From contig JAFCMP010000078.1 in NCBI GenBank assembly GCA_017506865.1, positions 186,001 to 250,000 on the forward strand: a stretch of DNA of 64,000 nt, read 5' to 3'. The notes under the pieces are model-generated. The model was not told the DNA's origin. It made no database searches and saw nothing but the letters and a program-made list of their open reading frames with translations. Both the position numbers and the translations under genes were made by a program. This DNA is from Tribonema minus. Lineage: Eukaryota > Sar > Xanthophyceae > Tribonematales > Tribonemataceae. Positions 49,301-60,129 of this stretch are shown one piece after another; the first letter of the stretch is position 1; each line of letters begins with the position of its first letter.

Positions 49301-52300
49301 ACCGTCTCGTCACCTACCCCCTTCTTGTTTTTTGCGCGGGCCCCGAGGGACCTCAACTACCGCGACAGCCGCAGGCACTTCTGTTTAAAGTAAACCAACT
49401 TTGATTAAAACAGCATCGGCATACCCACTTCCAGACCAAACGCAGCTGAGCGGCTGAAAAGCTTGCACACTGAAGTCTTTTGACTACTGTGGATATGATG
49501 GCACTGTTTGACTCGTGGCCAATAAGTGCAGCAGCGGCGACCACGGTCGTTGGTGGAAGGCACTTGCGGCTAACCACTTCTTGTCACCTGGAGCTCTACG
49601 ATCTTTTTATTTGTTGCCATAAAATGTGTCTGGCACATGTGTCACTTTCAGCAGCAGCAGCAGCAGAACTCAGCATCACATGGTCGATACTTTATGATGC
49701 ACTTCATCTGTACTTCAAAGTATACGTACTGCGTTCAGAAAACGCACCAGTGGTGGTCCAAGCTCCGGGTCTGTGCCGGTTGCAGCAATGCTCTCCTTGA
49801 TGTGTGCCTGACAGTTTGAAAACACAATGTGCAACAAAAACACGCATCAGGACAAGTGGCGCATAGGTAACACTTACAGTAACACTCTGTGAAATCTTGA
49901 TTTGCAATCAGACGAGAATTCCTGCCTCCGAGATGGCTTTCTCTTTGTAGGGTTAGGGGTAGGGTTAGGCAAGCAGGCGGATTGGCCGAGAATGTGACAT
50001 GGCGTACATGTCGCAGCTGCTGCTGCGTGCAAGGCTTCCACCATGAGTACCAGCTGAGTGCACATGACACACACTGACTGAGCACTGATGAACACTCAGC
50101 AGCTGAGCGTTGATGACACTATCAGTCACTGAGCACTGCTGACGTGATTGATGAGCGTTGGTGATGATGCAGAGCTCAACTTCAATGACCAACTTCAATT
50201 ACGCACTGCAGCAGTAGATGACTGAGGTGAACTGAGCACTGATAACTCAGCTGCTACAGCTGGACTTGTCATAAAGGCTCATGGGCATGATACACCAGAC
50301 GAGCGCTCTGGGCATGAAATACCTACATACATGCTGAGTGTATCGGTCAAAGCAGCGTAACCTCAACGATACATAGAAGGCTGTGCGTACACCTGCTGCC
50401 TCTGGGCTAAGCAATTGGAAAGCACTTTCTTGAGGGGCGCATATGACAAAACAGCCCAACCTCAATGACAGATAAAAGGCTTTGCGCATCACATGCAATG
50501 TCCATTAAGCACTGAGGGGGGCATGCATCGCTTGAGCAACGCTGTACTATGCTGGTAGAGCACTGAGAAGACACTGCCTAAGCAGTTTGGACCACATTGA
50601 TAGAGCACTGACGAGGCATCAGCTGAGCAGTACATTGACACGCCATGCCTCACCTCAAGCTCTGCTGCAAACACCAGCGGTTGCGCGATGGTATCAAACG
50701 TGATACATCAGCTAAGGGGTCTTTTTTATCGATGTTGGTCGGCCAAGACACGTCGGCTGAGTGACGCTGACACTGCATGCCTCACCCCAAGCTCCGCCGC
50801 GAACGGTTGATCAATGTTCTCGTACGATGCGTTGTACATCAGCTGAAGAATATCGACCCTGTCAGTTGGCCCCCATTGACACATCAACTGAGCAACGCTG
50901 ACACTGCGTGCCTCACCTCAAGCTCCGCCGCAAACGGCAGCGGGTAGTCAATGATCTCGTACGTTGTGAACAGCTTGAGCAGCGTCTTGTAAGACGTCAG
51001 CTCATCCAGCTCGGGGTACCGGGACTGGTGCAAGAGAACAGAAGATCATGTCGAAACAGGTTCAGATTGCAGTGAGCAGTGCAATGGGTCATGTGTATTG
51101 AGGTCATTGGGTGATACACCTGTTGCATCAGCGCCTTTGTAGATTGCTCGCAGTGAGCAGTGCAATGGGTCATGTGTCTAGATCATTGGGCGGTACTACT
51201 GTTGCGTCGGCCCCTTTGTAGATTGTGCATGTCAGTGCAGTGCACGCATGTTTGAGTAAGTTTTGGGTTGAGTTTTGGAGTAAGGGTCAGGCAAAGGTTG
51301 AGCAGGACAGCGAGGATTGTGCAAGAGCAATGGGCGTACGCAAGCAGTCATCACACGGTGGGCAGCACTGGTGCTGTGGCACGCAATGCAGCTGTGATGG
51401 AGTACAGACGCTTCAATGGCTAGCGCACACACACACAACGCGCGCGTTCAGTGCACTAATCACATACAGCTGCTCACCCAATGGTGCGCGTAACGCTTTC
51501 TTCAGGCTGAACCTCAGGACACCCATATGTGTTCACAAAACTGCTGCTAGTGCTGAAGTGCGCGCAGACAACGCGTCACGACACAGCTGCACTTCAGCCG
51601 CTCTCTGCAAAACACACACGACCTCCGCTGAAAAAAGCTCATCATGATACTTCAAGTACAACACTCAGCCGCTTTCTTCAAGAACACACAAGCTTCACTG
51701 AGTTCACCACGATACTTCAAGTGCGACGCTCACCACTCTGTGGAGCATGTCCTGCTGCGTGTTAGTGTAAGGGCTCAGCACCAAGTACACGACGCAGCTC
51801 TTGAGCGCTGCCTGCCGCTGCTGAGCATCCGCCTTGATGATGGCGGTCGCGAATATGGCGTGGTAGTCGCAGCAGAGCGAGAAGGGGTCCTTCTCGTGCA
51901 GGTCGTAGTCCAGCATGAGCCTGTAGAAGCGCACTTTGAGCTCCTGCATGTCGTCCCCCTCGATGATCTGGCCATGCGGGCGACAGCGGGCAGAAAGCGC
52001 AGTATGTGCTATTGTGGACGAGTGTCGAGGTGTGTACACGTACATGTATAAACTGTACTTCTATTAAAGATACTGAGCCTGCAGAAGCACACTGTGAGCT
52101 CCTGCATGTCGTCTCTCTCAGTGATGTGGCTATGTTGGCATCAGCGCAGATGAGATGCAAATGCAAGTGGAGCACCATGACGTGGACAATGACAGGCAGG
52201 GAGCACGCGTGCGTTGTTTGAGTATGGAGTATGGATTGAGAGGAAAATCATGCACGCATGTGCGACGACATGGTGATGAGGCTGAGCCCGCAAACTGCGT

Positions 52301-55140
52301 GTAAGTGTGACACGAGTCAACTATGAAAGCAGTATGTAATTGTCAGAGTTAGGGTTAGCGTGAGGGTTACAACTGCGCGGTCCTGCATGCCGTTGCCCTC
52401 TCCAGACGATCTCGTAACATGTGCATGGAGAAGACTGCGCTCAAAATGACGATGCTCGCGGTAGAGTGCGTTGCCTGGATGTGTTCCGATTGTGAATGCA
52501 AAGTCTCCAGTCAAAAATAAGCAAAGTTGTGAAGTTGGAGAGGTGATTGAAGTTCATGCGCGGTGCCCGCCTCCAGTAATTGCAGGTGCACAAAAGCTGA
52601 CTAACCCTGAGCAGGGCGCACGTAAACCACACGTTATGAAGCTCATGCAGCCTGGTCCTAACCCTAACTCTTGACCAACCACATCAGGCCGCGTAGCTTA
52701 TCAGCTGCTTTGAGTGTTGGTGTGTTTGATGCCATGCACAACGCCCACAACAACAAGCAAGCAGTGTAGGGATCACAGTTCCAGATACGGCATTGTCCAA
52801 ACACAGTGTTGTTGGTCGCTCTCATCAGTGACCCTACATGTTGTAATAGTTTATGACAACACAAACAAGAGTGCAAGTGAGCATCACATGAAATTGCAAT
52901 AGACGAGTCAACATATCTGCAGTAAGGGCACCCCTTCTAAACTGTTCTGCGCTTGAGAGCTAAACCCTAACCCTAACCCTAACCCTCACCCCAAGGCTGA
53001 GCATCACCATCACATCAGAGTTCCCGATGGTTGACTTGTCACCAGGTCTGACGTTCAAAATGTCTGCACTTCATGACCGGCGCAGCACCGGTGCTGAGAG
53101 GCTCCAGTTTCAACTTCGATCGGCCTCAATGGACGACGTGTCATCAGGTCTAAAGTTCACAATGCCTGCACTTCATGGTTGGCGCAGAACGGGTGCTTGA
53201 GGCTCTAGTGTTTCAACTTCAACCAGCTTGCCCTATTCCTTCAGTACTGGTGTTCGGGTTAGGGTTAAGGTTTAACAATGACCAGCTCATACTTGGCTTG
53301 TCGATCAGGAGGCTGCTGAGCACGAACCTTGAAACACAGCTCAGCCCAAGAAAATTTGATGATTGCACTGCTTCACAACTTAGATTTGTACAGCCAAAAC
53401 TGAGTTTTGTACTGCATCAAGCACACGAAGTCGAATTTGTGAAGTCAGCAAATTTGTCTCTTTGGTGACAACTGCCGCAGCAATGCTCAATCAACGTCCA
53501 CCTGCGCATACTTTTTTGCCTCTGGACGTGTGTGCAGGCTGAGCCTCTCATGAAGATTGTAAGGTGCCCGGTTGCTGCGAAGTGCCGTTGGACGCGGCTG
53601 GATTTACTGCTGACGATCGACTCCGTAACAGAACTTCAAACAGTGACGTGCCACTGCTCGTCCTCACCTTGCGGTTGATCTTGCGGCTCTGTATGAGCGC
53701 GCGCACGTAGTCCTTCTTGAGCAGCGTGAGGCGCACTTGCTCCAGAATAAAGTCCGTCTTCTCCTTCTTGTCCAGCGCGCCATACGTCTCCACCGCCACC
53801 TCCTGCAGCACCTCCTGCGCCCCCGCAACGTCCCCGTCCTTCTCCTTGATGTCAGCGAGCAACCGCGTCAGACGCGCGCGCTCCCCCTCCACAAAGATTT
53901 TTCCTGCAACCAGGGGGATTCAAGGGCGGTGTGTGCTCTTGTGTTGATAGCAAACCCCACAGGGGGTAATGTCCTAGTGCACTGAGTGCACTGCTGGATG
54001 AGCTCAATCGCGTCAGTTGCGAGTGCTTCTTGTGCTTCCCTCACCCGCAACGCGCCTTTGACGTGTTGAGTCAACACTAGACAGAACTGTGAGCTCGCAT
54101 CAGCAAATCACACTTGCCATGTCAGCGCTTGACAGAACGCAACCACATTGGCTGCGCGTGCCGCCCCTCTACCAGCAATGTAGAGAGGCAGAACCACTAT
54201 ATTTTTGTCTGCAGCCGCCAAATAACCTACAGCCTCACAATGGTAACATCGTCATAGTCAGAATCTGAGCTGCGTGAACGTGTACTCTATGCTGCAAAGC
54301 CAAAGAGGCAGAGGCAAGAGAGTAAGCCATTGCAGCGTCGGTCATACATGACCATACCGACTTCCAACTTCATCAACACCGAGCAGCAGGGCATTGATTG
54401 ATGCACCAGCCACATCGGCGCTGCTGTAGCAGCTTCAACAGCACACACGCATGCCTTCACGTTCATCAACTCTTACCGTCTGTGATGTCTCGCAGGGCAA
54501 CGATGAGGGCTATTTTGGTGGCCTTGTCAGGTGTCTCATCCAGCCACAGCATGCACTCCTGAACCATGGCAGTTATTGTGCGTCCCTGCTGGCCACGGCG
54601 CTTGGCCAATAGCGTTGCAGTAGCGTTCAACTGCTCCCAATCTCCTGCCGCCTTACAGAGTCGCGCCATGGTCAACACCACCTCCTTCAGGTTATTGAAG
54701 TCGTTGCCCACGCGACAGTTGCGCTCCAACGTCATGAGGAGATCCAGGGCCTCATTGAGCTTGCCGCCCTGCAATGCAGACGCATCAATACGATGATCAC
54801 GATGTTGATGGCAGCTCAAGAGCTGTACAGCGTGGTTGAGGCACACGAAGCGAGCGCGCAACAGTAAACGCAGTCCTCTGCAGAGACAACACAACGCACC
54901 AACATGGCTACCACATGAGCGAATTGCTGCCCTGTCGATGCACTCAGTGATAGCAAGGACATGCCGCAACATTGCCAGAACGGCCCGCAGCAGCCAGATT
55001 TGCTGATGTAACAGAGCGCTTCTCCAGTATTCCGGCTGCACACAACATCAACACCGTACCTCTGTGAGCCTTGTCGCCTCCGGGACCTTGACCTTCAGGT
55101 CCTCCGTAAAGTCCTTGCGCTCTTCCAAGCGATCGCTCAT
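46375..55140 (-). CDS. RPN5: 26S proteasome lid subunit RPN5 (PSMD12)
   Basis: PCI-domain subunit of the 19S regulatory particle lid. Eight exons with continuous phase: 55140-55060, 54768-54477, 53903-53668, 51967-51734, 51024-50917, 48663-48514, 47626-47564, 46500-46375, giving 429 residues, close to the usual 440-456. Diagnostic stretches in order: [138 protein letters not shown] (PCI helices); [16 protein letters not shown] (winged helix); and the C-terminal helix [17 protein letters not shown] used in lid bundle assembly. Four exon junctions are duplicated in the introns. A retrotransposon lies ~170 bp upstream of the start codon. Confidence 0.96.
47022..47049 (-). repeat. Interstitial CCCTAA tract
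   Basis: Four CCCTAA units in the last RPN5 intron. Confidence 0.93.
48130..48540 (-). repeat. Five copies of the RPN5 exon-6 donor region
   Basis: CCATGGTGCTGAGCGACCGC (minus-strand exon end ...RSLSTM followed by the GTATG donor) occurs at about 48133, 48244, 48299, 48398 and 48513. ATATATA/ACATACATAC sequence lies between them. Only the copy at 48513 joins the full exon. Confidence 0.9.
48650..48790 (-). repeat. Duplicated acceptor region of RPN5 exon 6
   Basis: CCATTGCTCCAACTGCCACAACACA at the exon start (48651) recurs as CCATTGCTCAACCTGCCGCAACACA near 48753, about 100 bp into the upstream intron. Confidence 0.85.
50640..50945 (-). repeat. Three copies of the RPN5 exon-5 donor region
   Basis: GCCTCACCTCAAGCTCCGCC, the reverse complement of the exon end CTTGAG|GTGAGG, occurs with donors at 50916, 50785 and 50653 (spacings 131 and 132 bp). 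The flanking GACACTGC and CATCAGCTGA sequences are also repeated. Confidence 0.92.
51060..51230 (+). repeat. ~84-bp tandem duplication within an RPN5 intron
   Basis: GCAGTGAGCAGTGCAATGGG...CCCTTTGTAGATTG occurs twice (51069 and 51151). This duplication does not include an exon edge. Confidence 0.9.
51910..52420 (-). repeat. Copies of the RPN5 exon-4 acceptor region
   Basis: The exon start GAAGCGCACTTTGAGCTCCTGCATGTCG (51927) is copied near 52085 (GAAGCACACTGTGAGCTCCTGC...) with the following GATGT-GGC-ATG text. A third decayed copy lies near 52380. Confidence 0.87.
52962..52986 (-). repeat. Interstitial CCCTAA tract
   Basis: Four CCCTAA units in the RPN5 intron between exons 3 and 4. Confidence 0.92.
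53030..53230 (+). repeat. ~115-bp tandem duplication within an RPN5 intron
   Basis: TCACCAGGTCTGACGTTCAAAATGTCTGCACTTCATG..GGCGCAG at 53038 recurs, diverged, at about 53152 (TCATCAGGTCTAAAGTTCACAATGCCTGC...). Confidence 0.87.
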
Positions 55141-55310
55141 GATGCTGCTACCAGAGAGCCAACACACACTGTGCACGTGAGATCTTTTGACGAGAATTGA
55201 GGTTACTAAATAGGGTTGGGTTAGGTTAGGTATTAGGCCCCTCCCTGCTCGAATTCGAACTGGCCCATACAGTATGTAGCAGGCCAGGAAGGTATGTATT
55301 ATTCTGTACG
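55141..55310. promoter_or_regulatory. Presumed RPN5 promoter remnant
   Basis: Only ~170 bp separate the RPN5 start codon from the 3' end of the non-LTR element. TTAGGTTAGG-like repeats lie in it. No TATA box is evident. A diverged copy of this segment is at about 57790-57900, on the far side of the element. Confidence 0.4.
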
Positions 55311-57690
55311 TATGGACTTGTATTTATAAAGGCCCAAGGGAGGCCGGGTTGCCTATGCAATCGAAAAGCTTGCGTCAACGCAGCAGCCTAGTCTGCGCTG
55401 TGCCCTAGGAGCTTGGATACCGGCGCCGCAACACAGCCCAGCATTCGCGCTCCACGTGTGTACGCCATGACGCGCTCCGCCAACTCCCGCGCCAGCGATA
55501 TGCTCAGCTCAATGAGGATCTGACGCTTAGCTAACCCGGCCTTGCGTAACACATCTGCCTTCCCCCCCCCTGAGCACAGTGCTGAGTGCATTGCCAACTC
55601 CTTAACAAAAAGGCTTGTCTGCTTGCCCAGCCGTCCGTACGACTCCTGCACGAATGGCACAAAAGCCCAAGATGACGTCAAGGTGCCGGTGTGGTGCTTG
55701 ACCTTCGCGTCCTCCCCCACCCCAGCAGCATAGCCGTCCGTGTTCGAGGCATTTGTTTTGCCTGTCAGGTACGAGCTCGCTGTGGGCGCGCGCACACTTG
55801 TGTCTAGCAGTATTCCCTTGTTACGGTATGCACTGCTAAAGTGCAGACACCCTGGGTCAATGACTGTGTCCGCCCGATACCCCGGTACCTTGAAGACGCT
55901 AGCGTCCTCATTGCGGACAATAGAGACATGGTGCTGTCTCAAGATGCGCTGCAGGCACCGCTTTTGGGCAGTGTGTGTCGCGTTGTGCCCCCGTATGTGC
56001 TGGCTGGGGCAGCTGATCGCATGCGTGGAGGTGGGGCTCACATCACTGCACCGCCATGGGCACACCTCGCCCTGTATGCCCCACCCGTCTATGAAGATCG
56101 CAATCAAAATCATCGTGGCTGCTGCCATACTGGACATGGGCGCCGCACCCGGGCGGTCATTGGCAGTGGGTGGCACGCTCATCCACGCCATTGCCCCGGA
56201 CGCACGCTGGCTGCGCAGCTGCGCCAGGACCCGTGCGCTAGCCTGTTGGCGGCGGCGGCTGGTGTCGCGCGAGTCACCAATAGGTGCAGCCTGCGTCGGC
56301 TTGCCCACGGCACCAGCCGAGGCAGCCTCTAGGTCCTCCACCAGGCAATCCTCGTATTGACGTCGAAGAACCTTTGAAAGGCCGGCTTGTAGTCCGTGCG
56401 TGAAGTGACCGCGCCGGCGGCGGGGCACTACCTTCCTGCAGATCTCGTCAGCATAGGCCTCCCAGTCGTCGTCGTCGTCCTCCTGCCCGCCGCTGCAGCT
56501 GCTTTCTTCCGCGCTAGTTTGTGTTTTAGCGGGCGTGGAAGGGGCAGCCGCGGCAGCGGCTTGAGGGCCAGGTACGGTCGCCGCCGCAGCGGCCGCCTCG
56601 GCGCCAGGCACAATGCCGTGGGTGTGTGGGGCTGGCTCAGTGGTCACTGTCTCCGTGACGGCAGTTGCGGCGTAGATCGCTTGCACCGCAGTGGGGAGCG
56701 TCGACGCTGCGGCCGTCGTATCTGCTGCCCACCGTAGCAACGATGCTGGGAGCTGCTCGGCCACAGCTGTGCGTGATTTTTCGCCGCCATCAGCTGTCAG
56801 CGCTCGCGTAGAGCGTCGCACGGCCTCGATGATTGGCGGCAGTCCCTGGTCCTCGCGTATTGCGCATGAGTGCTGCGCGAACCAGGTGACTGCGCCGTGT
56901 TCGTCAGTGCCGAGCCTCAGGGCCCCTGCTGCCACAGTGGCATGAATTATTGCCGGCCTCAGTGTTGTGCATGCCTGGGCCGTGTATGCGGCTGGTGCCA
57001 GTAGCCCCAAAAGCGGCATGCCCAGACCGCCTCGTCGCTCCGGCAACCGTGACGCCCGCAGTGGCACTGCGATGTCCGTGAGTTCTGGCGGGCCCAAGCG
57101 CGGCAATACCAGCACGCTGCCACTGCTGGCTTCCTCATTGTCACCAGCAGTGCAGGCGGCCAGCAGGTGTGACATCATGGCTGCCGCGGTAGAGCAGCCG
57201 TGCAGATGCAGCATGCGTTCGAGCGTCCATGCACAGAACCCGTCAAACGCGTGCAACCATGTCTCACTCAAAGCCGTGTCAACGACCCGAGCTAAGAAGC
57301 CCATGCGCTTCGTCAGTGACCTGCGTAGAATGAACTGTGCTGCCTGTAGGTGATGCCGCGCCATTCCAGCTAGCTGCCACGACAATCGCCATGTCCCTGC
57401 GTCGACAAGATGCTTGCTCATGGCAGCGTGCACATAGGCTGGGTGCCCTACCGGTACCCCGACCGACGTAAAGCCCTGACTGGATTCTGGCATGGTGGTG
57501 TCCACAAACGGTATGTCAAGGGCGCGCAGGCGTGCTCTGGCCGCTTCATCAAACACTGTGCCGCGCATGGCGATGGCCAGCGACTTGTCTGGTCGAACGC
57601 GTAGGCCCCCTGTACACCTCGGCACACAAAGGACCCCAAGGTTGGACCTGCCAGTTCATAGTGAGCTGCATCTTGTCAGACGACATTAAT
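55311..57690 (-). mobile_element. 5'-truncated non-LTR retrotransposon with C-terminal endonuclease-like domain
   Basis: A minus-strand element ending (3') with AAATACAAGTCCATAC at 55311. The same tail and last ~300 bp occur at 9469-9787. The 5' boundary is only approximate. It contains one long open frame and lacks the upstream part of the reverse transcriptase, as usual for target-primed insertions that stop early. It lies just upstream of RPN5. Confidence 0.83.
55388..57625 (-). CDS. Retrotransposon polyprotein, C-terminal 745 residues (RT thumb, CCHC-like, endonuclease-like)
   Basis: Open frame of 745 codons, truncated at its 5' end, so no genuine start is expected. It begins at the end of the RT domain (GLRVRPDKS; SVGVPVGHPAYV), followed by a thumb with the motif SRLPERRGGLGMPLLGLLAP common in non-LTR RTs. 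A Ser/Ala/acidic linker follows. Next is a Cys/His cluster (VCPWRC...H...C...H, residues ~550-575) and a block resembling restriction-like endonucleases of R2/NeSL-type elements: YRADTVIDPG, ILLDTSVRAP, then DAKVKHH with Lys spacing as in PD-(D/E)xK folds, and FVPFVQESYGRLG. It lacks the YADD catalytic box and could only move if supplied in trans. The frame shows no stops, so the copy is young. Confidence 0.8.
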   Translation of the reverse strand: MPRCTGGLRVRPDKSLAIAMRGTVFDEAARARLRALDIPFVDTTMPESSQGFTSVGVPVGHPAYVHAAMSKHLVDAGTWRLSWQLAGMARHHLQAAQFILRRSLTKRMGFLARVVDTALSETWLHAFDGFCAWTLERMLHLHGCSTAAAMMSHLLAACTAGDNEEASSGSVLVLPRLGPPELTDIAVPLRASRLPERRGGLGMPLLGLLAPAAYTAQACTTLRPAIIHATVAAGALRLGTDEHGAVTWFAQHSCAIREDQGLPPIIEAVRRSTRALTADGGEKSRTAVAEQLPASLLRWAADTTAAASTLPTAVQAIYAATAVTETVTTEPAPHTHGIVPGAEAAAAAATVPGPQAAAAAAPSTPAKTQTSAEESSCSGGQEDDDDDWEAYADEICRKVVPRRRRGHFTHGLQAGLSKVLRRQYEDCLVEDLEAASAGAVGKPTQAAPIGDSRDTSRRRQQASARVLAQLRSQRASGAMAWMSVPPTANDRPGAAPMSSMAAATMILIAIFIDGWGIQGEVCPWRCSDVSPTSTHAISCPSQHIRGHNATHTAQKRCLQRILRQHHVSIVRNEDASVFKVPGYRADTVIDPGCLHFSSAYRNKGILLDTSVRAPTASSYLTGKTNASNTDGYAAGVGEDAKVKHHTGTLTSSWAFVPFVQESYGRLGKQTSLFVKELAMHSALCSGGGKADVLRKAGLAKRQILIELSISLARELAERVMAYTRGARMLGCVAAPVSKLLGHSAD

Positions 57691-57697
57691 GTAGGTA

Positions 57698-57900
57698 CAT
57701 GAACACCGTACGTCTGTGAGCTTTGTCGCCTCAGGGATCTTGACTCTCAGGTCCTCCGCGAATTGTTTTCTTCCAAACGATCCCCTATGATGCATGCAAT
57801 GTCTATCTAGTGTGATGAGGGATGAAGTTAGGGTTAGGTCTGAAAGCGGAAATTTATATATACTACGATAGGGTTAGGTTGCGGCCCCCTTCGCTCATGT
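57698..57900 (-). pseudogene. Degenerate copy of RPN5 exon 1 and its upstream region
   Basis: ACCGTACGTCTGTGAGCTTTGTCGCCTC..GGTCCTCCGCGAA..TCTTCCAA.CGATC matches 55054-55140 (exon 1 and its donor). The start codon is changed and there is an indel. The resemblance continues upstream (TTAGGTT.., GGCCCCCTTCGCTC). The retrotransposon lies between the intact and the decayed copies, so an exon-1/promoter duplication was probably split by the insertion. Confidence 0.82.
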
Positions 57901-60129
57901 GCCATGCATTTGTGAACCACTAAGTGTGAAACGATTAGAAGTTATAGTTAAGGCAGTGTTCTTACTCGTGGACACCATGGAGGTCTCTTGGGTTGGCTTC
58001 AGGTCGGCTCCTCTGCTTGTCTTATCTCTCATTCCAGAGTCAGTGTTGTTGCGAACCCCTGCCCCAAGTTCAAGCCCAAGGGCTCCGAACCTTTCAGCAC
58101 AAGAAGGGTCTCACAGACAGTTCTCAACTGACACTCTGATATGCTGAGCAATGACCGAACATAGGGAGCCTCTCATCATATGCCAGGAAGTGTAACATAC
58201 AGAGTACATATATCAAACGTGTCAACTCCCCCTTCTCGACTTTTCTCTGTCCCCAGAGAAACGCCATGAACCACATGGGATCAATGTTGCACAGCCACGT
58301 TAGATGTATGTACCTGCATGTTACCACTTCCACCCTCAACCTTCAGCGTCCAATGAAAATACATAACGTTCTCGGCGTTACTATGATATACATTGATCAC
58401 CAGGTACCATGTGGTATACGTTCGGTTAAAGCATCGAACCACATAGCATACTAGCACTGCCTCAACAAACCCAGGGTTCGCTTTGGTGCTGCATACACAA
58501 CTCTTCTCTGGCCTGCTATGGGCCGCTCTCTCGTCATAATCAATCAACTCAATCTGATGCGACTCCTTGTTCTGGGGCTACAAGTGCGCGCTCGCTGGGT
58601 ATATGCAAGTAAGCGGCATTAACATCGGCTGTGCATCAAGTCTTAGACCAGGAGTGTCACTCTTGTGCTGCAGGCATATGCCATGCAGTTACATAGTCAC
58701 ATACTAGTCGGCGTGCGTGCACATTCTTGCTATTTGAGGCCAGTGAACTTGACAGGCGCTCAAATATCTGCAAGTGAGTGGTGCTCATTTCTGGCGTATC
58801 CTGCAGTTGCATAATGCAATGCACATGCAGAAGTTCCAAAACCAAAATGCTCAAACATCTTAAAGTGCAGTGGGCACAGGCCATCGGCGCAACACCATCC
58901 CGCGCTTGAGGTGGCTTGTGACCAGATGTAGTACTGTGGCACTAGCAACTCATATCGTCCTCAAGACATAGAATCGTTGTCTCAAATCATCATCAAGTGC
59001 AAGGCCAGTTTGCTGTCCCCCTTCTCAGAATGCAGGCTATCTTGACTAGGCACCTCCGCTGGGGGCTTCAGTAAAAGCCTCAAGACTGAGCACTGCAGAG
59101 TAACAGCCTCTTGCACCATAATTGTCACCTTCAAGTTCTGCTAGCTTTGCAGCCATCATGATTGCCAATGGCAAGCTAGTAACTTCATATGCCACAGTGT
59201 GTTGCTCACTACGAGTTGGTCGAGCCTGAAGGAATGTCCCTAGTCAGAGCTCGTGACTCAGCCTCTGAACGTACTAGTAGCAATTTCAACAGTAGTGGCT
59301 GGAGATCTCAGTGGTACCTCAGGGTATGTCGTCAGCAAAACTCGCCAATTGTGGCGTTGCCGATGCAAACGGTGAAACCGACCACTGCTCACCAGCATGA
59401 TCATACTCTCTTGCGCTTCTCGCTCTGTATTGACTGCAGTGTAAACTGCCCATTGCACTAGAGTTCACAACATCTAAATGTAAAGGCCTGAGTAATGCTG
59501 TACGATTATGTCGTACTCCATTGGCCTCCCATTTCATCTCATCATGCTGCAGCTTGCCATGTGGTCTTGTAACATCAACAACCATCGCATGTTGTGCAAT
59601 GATGCTGTTCAGCATCTCTCATTACGCTTGCGAAGCCAGGAGCCATCGCAATGTTGTTTCATATATCATCACTGTGGTGGGTTCCCCCATAAGTGTGGTA
59701 AAAAAAAAGGTTTGAGTGCTCAGTGATGGCACTACGACCAAATACTCCAGTGCGGTAGCGCTCTTGGCGTTTTGCACGAAGTTACCCCACTACCACTTCT
59801 ATTTCCTCCCTCCCATTTACTGTGCGCCTGTGGCGTGCCGCAGGTGCATATTCCTTGTCGCTATGTGCTTCTACCGTTTTGATTTGCGTCAGTATGCCAC
59901 AGCAGGCAGTCTGAGAGGGCATCGGTTTACAGCACTTCATCCACTTAAGTCTTTGCTGAGCACTGTGTCATGACCTTTCAGGGGTGCGCAGGCACTCTGC
60001 CCCCATTTTGCCATCTGCAGACAGTGTTCTTTACCGCATCTGCATTCAATGTCGCCAAAACTACTAGCGTAGTAGCTAGCTTTTGCAAAGTAACACTTCA
60101 GTAGTTGAAGTAACCTAGTACAGAGCATG
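57901..60129. other. Region without genes, probably 3' part of a decayed Gypsy element
   Basis: No host exon is recognised. Minus-strand fragments downstream of the RT (for example 59937-60158 with ASYYASSFGD, and 59319-59615) may be remnants of connection and RNase H segments, but the frames are too broken to assign. Confidence 0.4.

Noticed and set aside
55740..56360. Plus-strand open frame of 206 codons
   Set aside because: Antisense shadow of the GC-rich retrotransposon frame.
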